From: Pseudomonas asiatica
Lineage (GTDB): Bacteria; Pseudomonadota; Gammaproteobacteria; Pseudomonadales; Pseudomonadaceae
Assembly: GCF_040214835.1 (NCBI RefSeq)
Contig: NZ_CP157874.1
Coordinates: 2,918,001 to 2,982,000 of the forward strand
Direction of reading: 5' to 3'
Length of the DNA: 64,000 nucleotides
Part shown: one piece after another, positions 51,052 through 58,290 of the stretch
Position numbering within the stretch: the first letter of the stretch is position 1
Layout of the letters: the number at the start of each line of letters is the position of its first letter
The notes under the pieces: generated by a model
The model's input: the letters and a program-made list of their open reading frames with translations, nothing else
What the model was told of the DNA's origin: nothing
Databases searched by the model: none
Program-made: the position numbers and the translations under genes

Positions 51052-52620
51052 TCACTCATCTACACTCACCACCGAACTTTCTGCCACACAATACCCATCC
51101 CGCCCCTGGCGCTTGGCCTGGTACAGCGCCGCATCCGCTGCCGCCATCAGGCGCTCGGCCGTCACTCCCTCCCGCGCCAGGTCACCCACGGCAATCCCCG
51201 CACTGAACGACACCCGCCCCAGTGGGCTGCCCGCATGCTCCAGCGGCTGCCGACGCAACAGCTGTTGCACTTCCTGCATCAGCAGTTCCGCCCCGCGAAC
51301 ATCGGTATCAGGCAGCAGCAATGTGAACTCCTCGCCGCCATAGCGCACAGCCAGGTCGGCCGGCCGCTTCAGTGCCTGCTGCAGCACCTCGGCAAAGCGC
51401 CGCAGGCACTGGTCACCCGCGGGGTGCCCGTAACGGTCGTTGTAGGCCTTGAAGTAATCCAGGTCGAGCATCACCAGCGCCAGCGGATAGCCCTGGCGTC
51501 GCGCCCGGCGCAGCTCCGGCTCGAACACGGCATCCAGCCGTCGGCGGTTACCCAGGCCGGTCAGGCTGTCGGTCAATGCCAGGGCCTTCAGGGTCTGGTG
51601 TGCCTGGTGCAGCGCCCGCTCGATGACGATACGCTCGCGCAACTGGCGCAACACCACGCCACCAAAGGCCGCCAACCCCACCAGCAACAGCAGCAAGACC
51701 GCCACCGACTTGATCGCATCGTGTCGCCAGGGCGCAACGATCGACTCCCGCGACAAGCCCGCCTCCACTACCAACGGGTAGCTGCCCAGCGCGCGAAAGC
51801 CATACAGCCGTGGCGTGCCGTCCACCACGGCGACCGCCTCGGCCACCCCTTCGCTTGCATACGGCAGGTGCTTGCGGAAGATCTCGCTGCTGCTCAGGCT
51901 GCGGCCCACCACCTGCTCGACGAACGGCCGCCGTACCAGGATGGTGCCGTCGCGCTTGGCCAGCACCAGCGCGCCACGTTCGTCGATCTTGAAGTCGCCG
52001 TAGTAACGCACAAACCACTCCACCTTGATGGTGCCCAGCAGCACCCCGGCGAAGCTGCCATCGGCATATTGCAGGCGTCGTGAAATGGGGATGATCAGGT
52101 CGCCAGTGGAACGGCTGCGCACCACCGAACCGATGTGTACCCCACGGTCGGTATGGTCGCGGTGGTAGATGAAGTAGTCGCGGTCGGCATTGTTGGCATT
52201 GGGCGGGACTACCGCCTGGTCGGTCACGATCCAGCTGCCATCCGGGCCATACACGAACAACCCGTGCAACTGCGGCATGATGCTTTTCTGCTGCACCAGC
52301 AAGGTATGCAGACGCGGCCGGTCGATGTGCTCGAAGCCGTCGCCTTCCAGGCGCTCGGCCAGCGCCGCGGTAATTGCGTCGACCTGGCGGATGGCGTCTT
52401 CGGCATGCTGCGCCGTGGCCCGGGCCAGGTTGGTGACCATGTTTTCGGCGTTGGTGAAGGCGTGCCGGTAGTCGCGCCAGATACGCCAGCCTTCCACCAC
52501 GACGAAGGCCAGCATCACCACCAGCATGAACGCCAGTACCAGGCGGAACAGCGCCACGGCGCGGCCCTCGCCTGTTATCGCGAAGAACCCGTCTTCATCC
52601 TGTTTCCTGGCTGCACACAT
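51052..52620 (-). CDS. Membrane diguanylate cyclase with periplasmic PDC sensor
   Basis: This 522-residue protein has a first helix at about 24-46, a periplasmic PDC/dCache region (about 47-310; LFVYGPDGSWIVTDQAV, DRDYFIYHR, YADGSFAGVLLGTI) and a second helix (about 312-333). A GGDEF domain follows with an intact RYGGEEF active site. An RPAD inhibitory site (R-x-x-D) lies five residues before GGEEF, so product feedback by c-di-GMP is expected. It makes c-di-GMP in response to an external ligand, perhaps an amino or organic acid. Confidence 0.92.
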   Translation of the reverse strand: MCAARKQDEDGFFAITGEGRAVALFRLVLAFMLVVMLAFVVVEGWRIWRDYRHAFTNAENMVTNLARATAQHAEDAIRQVDAITAALAERLEGDGFEHIDRPRLHTLLVQQKSIMPQLHGLFVYGPDGSWIVTDQAVVPPNANNADRDYFIYHRDHTDRGVHIGSVVRSRSTGDLIIPISRRLQYADGSFAGVLLGTIKVEWFVRYYGDFKIDERGALVLAKRDGTILVRRPFVEQVVGRSLSSSEIFRKHLPYASEGVAEAVAVVDGTPRLYGFRALGSYPLVVEAGLSRESIVAPWRHDAIKSVAVLLLLLVGLAAFGGVVLRQLRERIVIERALHQAHQTLKALALTDSLTGLGNRRRLDAVFEPELRRARRQGYPLALVMLDLDYFKAYNDRYGHPAGDQCLRRFAEVLQQALKRPADLAVRYGGEEFTLLLPDTDVRGAELLMQEVQQLLRRQPLEHAGSPLGRVSFSAGIAVGDLAREGVTAERLMAAADAALYQAKRQGRDGYCVAESSVVSVDE

Positions 52621-52772
52621 TGAAATCCCTAGCCATACCGCGTTCGCCGCCTTTCACTATAGTTCAGCACCACCTGGGCGCAGCCGGCCAGGAAAAAGAT
52701 TAAACCTTTGCCGCCCGTGCACCCTCAACCGTACGCGACACTGAGGTCGCGCCACGGTTTAAGGAGTGAAGC

Positions 52773-53273
52773 ATGAGCAGTCTCTTCATCAAGCGCGTCG
52801 GTTTCTCCATGGTGCTGGGCCTGGCATCGGTACACGCGATGGCGGCAAGTTCCGATGACTTCGTCGAAGCGGCCACCGAGGCCGGTATTGCCGAAGTGGT
52901 CACCGGCAAGCTGGCTCTGGAAAAAACTCAGAATGCCGAAATCAAGACCTTCGCCCAGCAGATGGTCACTGACCACACCAAGGCCAATCAGAAACTCGGC
53001 GACATCGCTCGCAAGCTCGATATATCCGTACCCGATGAGGCGGCAATAACCGACAAGGTCAAGAAAATGATCCTGGAATGGCGGGAGGAGTCGTTTGACA
53101 AGTCTTACGTCAACAACCAGGTCGACGCTCACGAAAAGGCGGTGGAGCTGTTCAAGAAGGAAGCGGCATCGTCCGACAAGGCTGAACTGAAGGCCTTTGC
53201 CAGCGAAACCCTGCCCAAACTCGAACAGCATCTGGAGCATGCCAAGGCGCTTCAGGCCAAACACGGCAAGTGA
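52773..53273 (+). CDS. DUF4142 periplasmic helical protein
   Basis: This 166-residue protein has a signal peptide (SMVLGLASVHAMA, cleavage before ASSDDFVEAAT) and a ferritin-like four-helix DUF4142 domain (FAQQMVTDHTKANQKLGDIA, QVDAHEKAVELFKKEAAS). DUF4142 proteins are common in the periplasm and linked to stress, with no known enzymatic role. It has a TTTAAGGAG ribosome site. A small gene follows 8 bp later. Confidence 0.85.
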   Translation: MSSLFIKRVGFSMVLGLASVHAMAASSDDFVEAATEAGIAEVVTGKLALEKTQNAEIKTFAQQMVTDHTKANQKLGDIARKLDISVPDEAAITDKVKKMILEWREESFDKSYVNNQVDAHEKAVELFKKEAASSDKAELKAFASETLPKLEQHLEHAKALQAKHGK

Positions 53274-53281
53274 GGCCCGCC

Positions 53282-53533
53282 ATGAGTAACGATGCATTGA
53301 AAGCCGAGGTGCTGACTCGCCTGCTGCACGCTCACCCCCAGGGGCTGGGCAAGGAAGTGCTGGACAACTACCGGGGCGAGAAAGCCGTGGCCGGTATGCT
53401 CAAGACGCTGCAGGAGGCCGGTTTGATCCAGGATGGCAGCGTGGCGGTGAGCAGCGACCATCAGATCAGCGTGAACTACCCCATCAAACTCTCGGCTGCG
53501 GGCGTGGAGGCAGCCAGGCAGGCAGAGTCCTGA
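53282..53533 (+). CDS. Small winged-helix-like protein, unknown
   Basis: This 83-residue protein is mostly helical with a short beta pair (LTRLLHAHPQGLGKEVLDNY, MLKTLQEAGLIQDGSVAV), which suggests a small winged-helix fold. No family is recognised. A GTG 12 bases upstream is in frame, but the ATG after GAGGCCC is preferred. It lies 8 bp after the DUF4142 gene and is probably cotranscribed. Confidence 0.7.
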   Translation: MSNDALKAEVLTRLLHAHPQGLGKEVLDNYRGEKAVAGMLKTLQEAGLIQDGSVAVSSDHQISVNYPIKLSAAGVEAARQAES

Positions 53534-53604
53534 GTCAAGCGAGCGTAGCTTTCCTGGCCAAGGGCTCGAGACAGCCCGCCCCAAGCAGTACCGTGTTGAT
53601 CGCG

Positions 53605-53626
53605 GGGGCCGCTGAGCGGCCCCTTT
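53605..53626. terminator. Hairpin between convergent genes
   Basis: GGGGCCGC / GCGGCCCC arms with a TGA loop are followed by TTT. The sequence resembles a single half of the 12799-type repeats and could terminate transcription from the left-hand side. Confidence 0.5.
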
Positions 53627-53642
53627 GCGACAAATGCCACCT

Positions 53643-53813
53643 TCACGGGGATTTTTCGACGTCCCGCGGTGGCTTGGCAGGCCCTTGAGGGTCGACTTGC
53701 GGATCCTCCACATCTGGCGAATCGGGGTCGAAACCCAAGTCCTGGCGTTCGTTCGCCTGCTCGGACGAATGGGGCCCTTGGGGATGTTTTTCTGGCTGTT
53801 GTGGTTCAGGCAT
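53643..53813 (-). CDS. Small Pro/Asp-rich hydrophilic protein
   Basis: This 56-codon frame encodes a disordered protein starting MPEPQQPEKHPQGPHSSEQA, with LGFDPDSPDVEDPQVDP in the middle. I recall similar small Pseudomonas proteins in an uncharacterised family (possibly DUF6021). CGGAGA precedes the ATG at the right spacing. It lies 55 bp downstream of the KfrA-like gene in the same direction. Its function is unknown. Confidence 0.65.
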   Translation of the reverse strand: MPEPQQPEKHPQGPHSSEQANERQDLGFDPDSPDVEDPQVDPQGPAKPPRDVEKSP

Positions 53814-53868
53814 GAGGCTATCTCCGGTGAGTGTCTAGGGAAGAAATCACCAGCCAGAAAAAGTTTGA

Positions 53869-54855
53869 TTAATCTGTATCCACCGCTAGCTGGGCACGGC
53901 ATTGAACCAACGCTGCATCACGTTGCTTCAGTTGCTCCTCGAGTTGCTGCAGTTGGCGAGCCTGTTCCGTGCACAAGTCGCGCCTGGCCTCCAGGCTCTG
54001 TGCCTGTACATCCAGCTGCCGACGCATTTCCTCGCTGGCACCCTGCGCCTGGGCCAGGATAGTGCGCAAGCCCTGGATCTGCGCATCACGCTGTTCCAGC
54101 AATTCATCCTGCGCCCTACAGGCGCTGGTGGCCTGTCGGTGCTCGCCCAACAAACGCTCGTTGTCGCGGTGCAGGCGGGTCAGCTCGTCCTGCTTGACGA
54201 TCATGCCCTGCTGCAGCTGGCGCACTTCCACCTGCAACTGTTGCAGCTGCGCCTCGTGGCGGCGCTGTTCCTGTTCACGCTGTTCGCGGCTGGCGTTGCG
54301 GTAATGCTCCAGCGCGTCGCGGGCATGACGGTGCTTGTCTTCCAGTGACTTTACCTGCTCGTCCTTGTCGGCCAGGCGCACCTGCAGCTCGCCCAGCGAC
54401 TGGTTGAGGCTGGCACTGCGCAGCTGTTCGGCCTGCAGGGTGCTTTGGGTGGAGAGCAGTTTCTCCGATTCGGCCGCCAGCGCGGCCGCGTCAATCTGAT
54501 GCTGCTGATGCGCCGCAGCCAGTGCCTGCTGGGCAATCGCCAGCTGCGCCTCCAGTTGTTCGCGCTGTCGAGTGAAGGCGCTTTCGGCCTGCTCGATCTT
54601 CAGGTCGGCCTCGTCCTGCAACTGGGTTGCCAGCTGCCCGACCATTCGGCTCAGCACGTCGCTCAGCGCAATGCCGCCCTCGGAGGCCACAGGCTGCTGG
54701 CCATTCAACTCTTTCAAGTAGCGGTGAATCGTGGTCTTGGAACCGGTGTTGCCCAGTTCGATACGTATGGCATCGATGCTGGGGTTCTCGCCCCGGGCAA
54801 TCAGCGCCTGACGCGCCTGCTGCACTACAACCTTGTTGATACCGCCCCGGGCCAT
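53869..54855 (-). CDS. KfrA-like coiled-coil DNA-binding protein
   Basis: This 328-residue protein has an N-terminal KfrA-type helix-turn-helix domain (about 1-65; INKVVVQQARQALIARGENP, GNTGSKTTIHRYLKELNG). A very long alpha-helical coiled coil follows to the C-terminus, rich in Gln, Glu, Ala and Arg. KfrA proteins of IncP plasmids bind DNA, repress their own gene and form filament-like supports for segregation; chromosomal homologues are poorly studied. AGGAGC precedes ATG 54855. Three GTACC boxes lie just upstream, suggesting autoregulation. Confidence 0.83.
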   Translation of the reverse strand: MARGGINKVVVQQARQALIARGENPSIDAIRIELGNTGSKTTIHRYLKELNGQQPVASEGGIALSDVLSRMVGQLATQLQDEADLKIEQAESAFTRQREQLEAQLAIAQQALAAAHQQHQIDAAALAAESEKLLSTQSTLQAEQLRSASLNQSLGELQVRLADKDEQVKSLEDKHRHARDALEHYRNASREQREQEQRRHEAQLQQLQVEVRQLQQGMIVKQDELTRLHRDNERLLGEHRQATSACRAQDELLEQRDAQIQGLRTILAQAQGASEEMRRQLDVQAQSLEARRDLCTEQARQLQQLEEQLKQRDAALVQCRAQLAVDTD

Positions 54856-54873
54856 GCTTGCTCCTACGATTTT

Positions 54874-54905
54874 GTACCGTGTTATGTACCATGTAATTAC
54901 GTACC
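54874..54905 (-). promoter_or_regulatory. Three GTACC boxes upstream of the KfrA-like gene
   Basis: GTACC occurs at 54874-54878, 54886-54890 and 54901-54905, all in one orientation, with a GTAATTAC palindrome (54893-54900) between the second and third. The first box is 19 bp before the start codon, so a protein bound here would block expression. Autoregulation by the KfrA-like product is the natural hypothesis. Confidence 0.5.
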
Positions 54906-55025
54906 AATTATGGAGACAGGCCATTGCCCATGCAAACATTTCCTATGGTGGAATAATCACGGCTTATCGCATGTTAGTGGTTCATGAAGGCCGCGCAAGG
55001 GAATAAAGCAGTACGCCAGACAGCA

Positions 55026-55058
55026 AAACGCCCCACTCGGCTTCAAGCCGGCGGGGCG
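55026..55058 (-). terminator. Terminator downstream of codA
   Basis: CGCCCC...CGGCTT / AAGCCGG...GGGGCG arms form a GC-rich stem, followed on the minus strand by TTTTG. It lies 26 bp past the codA stop codon and shields the KfrA-like gene region. Confidence 0.65.
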
Positions 55059-55083
55059 CTGCAGAATGCTGACGCAGGGAGCG

Positions 55084-56325
55084 TCAGGTGTAGCGTTCAA
55101 CCCTGGCAGGCGTTCTACGCATCAGCACCTTGCCGTTGCGTACCGACACCAGCGCATGCCCCTGGCTGCGCACCATTTCGTAATCGTCCGGCGCCGACAG
55201 CAGCAACAGGTTGGCCGGCCGCCCCACTTCGATGCCGTAGCGCTCGCCCAGGTTCAGGGTGCGGGCGCTGTTGTCGGTGATCAGGTCCAGGCAGCGCTGC
55301 AGGTCTTCGTAGCCAAGCATGTGGCAGATGTGCAGGCCGGCCTCGAGAATACGCAGGATGTTGCCATTGCCCAGCGGGTACCAAGGGTCGACGATGGAGT
55401 CCTGGCCAAAGCACACGTTCATCCCGGCCCGGTCGAGCTCGGCCACGCGGGTGACGCCGCGGCGTTTCGGGTAGTTGTCGAAACGCCCTTGCAGGTGAAT
55501 GCTCTCGGTCGGGCAGGACACGAAATTGATACCCGACTGCTTGAGCAGGCGGAACAGCTTGTAGCAGTAGGCATTGTCGTACGAGCCCATGGCCACGGTA
55601 TGGCTGGCTGTCACCCGGGCGCCCATGCCGCGCACCCGTGCCTCTTCGGCCAGCACTTCAAGAAAGCGCGACTGCGGGTCGTCGGTCTCGTCGCAATGCA
55701 CGTCCACCAGGCAGCCGGTACGCTCGGCCAGGTCCATCAGGAACTTGACCGACGACACGCCCTGGTCGCGGGTGTTCTCGAAATGCGGGATGCCGCCAAC
55801 CACGTCGGCACCGATGGCCACCGCTTCGGCCATCAGCGCCCGGCCGTTGGCATAAGACTCGATACCCTCCTGGGGGAATGCGACGATCTGCAGGTCGAGC
55901 AGGTGGCGTACTTCGTCACGCACTTCGACCATGGCCTTCAGCGCGGTCAGAGTGGGGTCGGTGACATCGACATGGGTACGTACATGCTGGATGCCATGGT
56001 CCACCAGCATGCCGATGGTCTTTTTCGCGCGGTTCTTGATGTCGTCGTGGGTGGTGATCGCCTTGCGCTCGGCCCAGCGCTCGATGCCTTCGAACAGGGT
56101 GCCGCTCATGTTCCAGTGCGGCTCGCCGGCGGTCAGCGTGGCGTCCAGGTGGATGTGCGGTTCGATGAAGGGCGCCACCACCAGGTTCTGCCCGGCATCC
56201 AGGTCATCGGCAGCGCGCGTCGCCACCCCTTCGGCCTGGGGCACGATGGCGGCGATGCGTTCGCCGCTGAGCTCGATGCGGAACAGGCCGGGCTTGCCGC
56301 GCAGGCGTGCGTTGATGATGTTCAT
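55084..56325 (-). CDS. codA: Cytosine deaminase (CodA, amidohydrolase)
   Basis: This 413-residue metal-dependent deaminase converts cytosine to uracil. The metal site is EPHIHLDATLTAG (H-x-H), VDVHCDETDD with H and E, TASHTVAMGSY and NVCFGQDSIVDPW with the metal Asp. SGTLFEGIERWAERKA and IHLQGRFDNYPKRRG match E. coli CodA closely. The residue after the metal Asp (E. coli D314) is Ser here. No codB permease is adjacent. GGAGAAGC precedes the ATG. Confidence 0.9.
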   Translation of the reverse strand: MNIINARLRGKPGLFRIELSGERIAAIVPQAEGVATRAADDLDAGQNLVVAPFIEPHIHLDATLTAGEPHWNMSGTLFEGIERWAERKAITTHDDIKNRAKKTIGMLVDHGIQHVRTHVDVTDPTLTALKAMVEVRDEVRHLLDLQIVAFPQEGIESYANGRALMAEAVAIGADVVGGIPHFENTRDQGVSSVKFLMDLAERTGCLVDVHCDETDDPQSRFLEVLAEEARVRGMGARVTASHTVAMGSYDNAYCYKLFRLLKQSGINFVSCPTESIHLQGRFDNYPKRRGVTRVAELDRAGMNVCFGQDSIVDPWYPLGNGNILRILEAGLHICHMLGYEDLQRCLDLITDNSARTLNLGERYGIEVGRPANLLLLSAPDDYEMVRSQGHALVSVRNGKVLMRRTPARVERYT

Positions 56326-56404
56326 GATGCTTCTCCCTGGGCTTTGCGGGTGGCCCTACCAGCATAGTGGCCGAAATCTGATCTGCCCGGTTAGCGCGGA
56401 CCTT

Positions 56405-56521
56405 TGCAGGAGCGGCCTTGTGTCGCGAAAGGGCTGCGAAGCAGCCCCAGGATTTCAGCGCAAATGCACAAATTGCTGGGGCTGCTTCGCAGCCCTTTCG
56501 CGACACAAGGCCGCTCCTACA
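56405..56521. repeat. Paired inverted repeat (GGAGCGGCCTTGTGTCGCG type)
   Basis: It has long mirrored arms as at 12799, 29528 and 36194, with GGGCTGC-GAAGCAGCCCC inner stems. It lies between the tenA end and the codA start, both on the minus strand. Confidence 0.85.
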
Positions 56522-56548
56522 AGAACTCGCGCAGGGCCATGCAGTGCG

Positions 56549-57211
56549 TTACTGGCTAACCAAGCCCATCTGCCAGAAGTCCGCCTCCAGGCTGGACGCC
56601 TGGCCGAAAATCCCCACCAGCTCGGCAAACCGTTGCTCGGTCATGCTCCGCGCTGCCAGCTCGTCCAGATGCTTGCGCGCCGCGGTGGCGACACCCTGGT
56701 AGCCTTCACCGGCATACTCGGCGATCCACTCGCGGTACGGGTGATTGCTCAGATCGCCAATGCGCTCGGACAACGCCCGGCCAATCTCGGCATAGCCGAT
56801 CACGCAAGGCGCCAAGGCCACATGCAACTCCAGCAGGTCACCCGCGGCACCGCAGTCCAGCACATAGCGGGTATAGGCAACCGTGGCCTGGCGCTCTGGC
56901 GCGGCCTCGATATCCGCCTGGGTCAGGCCCCAGCGTGCGCACAGGCGCAAGTGCAACTCGGTTTCATCCAGAATCGCCGCCAGCCCGGCCTGCGCGGCGC
57001 GGATGTCGGCCGGGCGACGGCTCTTGTAGGCGGCCAGCGCCCAGGCGCGGGCGAACTGGATGAGGAACAGGTAATCCTGTACCAGATAGGTGCGGAAGGC
57101 GGCTTCGCTCAGCGTACCCTCGCCCATCTGGCGCACGAATTCGTGGTCGACATAGCTGTTCCACTGCGGCGTGGCAGCAGCCTTGAGGCGGTCGAAGATA
57201 TCCATGCTCAT
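56549..57211 (-). CDS. tenA: TenA, aminopyrimidine aminohydrolase (Cys type)
   Basis: This 220-residue TenA-fold protein has FRTYLVQDYLFLIQFARAW at the pyrimidine pocket, the catalytic cysteine in VALAPCVIGYAEIG, and YREWIAEYAGEGYQ. It hydrolyses degraded thiamine pyrimidine (aminomethyl-HMP) to HMP for salvage. The start overlaps the stop of the upstream paralogue (ATGA), with GGAGGA as ribosome site; a second ATG lies two codons in. Both genes are under the TPP riboswitch. Confidence 0.9.
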   Translation of the reverse strand: MSMDIFDRLKAAATPQWNSYVDHEFVRQMGEGTLSEAAFRTYLVQDYLFLIQFARAWALAAYKSRRPADIRAAQAGLAAILDETELHLRLCARWGLTQADIEAAPERQATVAYTRYVLDCGAAGDLLELHVALAPCVIGYAEIGRALSERIGDLSNHPYREWIAEYAGEGYQGVATAARKHLDELAARSMTEQRFAELVGIFGQASSLEADFWQMGLVSQ

Positions 57212-57855
57212 TTGTCCTCCGGGTAGACGGCATCGAAGAAGGCCAGCTCCAGCGCCACGGTGCGCTGGTAGAAGTCAGCCGCCAGCGCGGCTTCCTGCGG
57301 GCCGACGCGGTCGAGTTCGGCTTGCAGAAAGGCAACGAAGCCCTGGAATGCCGGGTTGTCGTGCAGGGTGATCCATTCGGCGTGGACGAAGTTGTCCGGC
57401 AGCGGTTTTGGCGCCTTCAGCGCCCAGTCCAGGTACAGGCCTTCGGCGACATTGAGCACCGCCAGCGCGGCCACATAGGACCGGGTGGCCGCCGCTTCGC
57501 GCATGATCGCCTTGAAGCCTGCGGTTGGCACGGTGTCGGCCGGTTCGCTGCGTTGCGCGGGGCTTACCCCCAGGGCCTCGAAGGCGCGCAGGAAGTAGGT
57601 GTTCTCGTCACTGGAGATCATCCCGGCAAAACGACCGAAGCGCAGGCGCGCCTCGAAGGTGTCGGCGGTGGCGATGGCCGCGCCCAGCAGGGTCAGGAAG
57701 CTGTCGAGGAAGCGGTGGTCCTGCACCAGGTAGTCGACCATGATCGGGTCCGGCAGGCTGCCGTCGCACAATTGGGTGACGAAGCGGTGGCCAACGGCCG
57801 CCGACCAGGTCGGCTCGCTGCGGCGGCGCAGGGACTGGCTGAAGCGTTCGGTCAT
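57208..57855 (-). CDS. TenA-like protein lacking the catalytic cysteine (TenA_E type)
   Basis: This 215-residue TenA-family protein has MVDYLVQDHRFLDSFLTLL in the pocket region. Where TenA has its cysteine it reads LNVAEGLYLDWA, so the cysteine is absent. Such forms (TenA_E) use a glutamate instead and appear to hydrolyse formylated or other thiamine breakdown products. The start at 57855 was chosen on homology (RFSQSLRRRSEPTWSA) and AAGGAC upstream. It is the first gene behind the riboswitch and is coupled to tenA. Confidence 0.85.
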   Translation of the reverse strand: MTERFSQSLRRRSEPTWSAAVGHRFVTQLCDGSLPDPIMVDYLVQDHRFLDSFLTLLGAAIATADTFEARLRFGRFAGMISSDENTYFLRAFEALGVSPAQRSEPADTVPTAGFKAIMREAAATRSYVAALAVLNVAEGLYLDWALKAPKPLPDNFVHAEWITLHDNPAFQGFVAFLQAELDRVGPQEAALAADFYQRTVALELAFFDAVYPEDK

Positions 57856-57947
57856 GTTGCTGTCCTTGATGGGGGTGACAGCGAGACCGCGATGGTTGGC
57901 ATGGACGGGCCTCGCAGTGAGGCCGGCAAAAAGGCAGGTTTCAAGTC

Positions 57948-58042
57948 CCATCCCTTCGCCGGCATGATCCGGATCAGGTTCGAAGGGTCACCGCGCTGCA
58001 GCATCCAGCGGTTTCTCAGCCCGTTGCCGGGCTCCCCTTGGT
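57948..58042 (-). promoter_or_regulatory. TPP riboswitch (thi box)
   Basis: On the minus strand the order is GGGGAGCCCGG, GGGCTGAGAAA, then GACCCTTCGAACCTGATCC and GGATCATGCCGGCGAAGGGA. This is the canonical THI element with P2-P5 and both conserved binding loops. It lies about 93 bp before the first TenA gene. When TPP is abundant it should lower expression, probably by hiding the ribosome site or stopping transcription in the intervening segment. The rest of the 435-bp gap, up to the oxidase start, shows no gene. Confidence 0.95.
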
Positions 58043-58290
58043 GGCGCTCAGGTATACCCCAGGGCGCCGCTGCTGTCACCACCCAATCTGTGGGCAATGG
58101 GTGACCCACTAGTGGGGCCCCTCACCCATTTTTGACGCCGTTGTATTTAGCGCGCATCAGGCGCCACAAGGATTTGTTTAGAAACACATTCCTCGCATTT
58201 GGGTTGGCACAGCCGTTGCTCCAGCCCCAGAAACGGGCAAAACGCCACTGATGGCTGAAAGCCATAAGGCCGCGAGCGAGGCATAAGGCA

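Noticed and set aside
57856..57947. Rho-independent terminator as riboswitch expression platform
   Set aside because: A GGCCTCACTGCGAGGCC hairpin is present but has no T-run after it, so the mode of control cannot be told.
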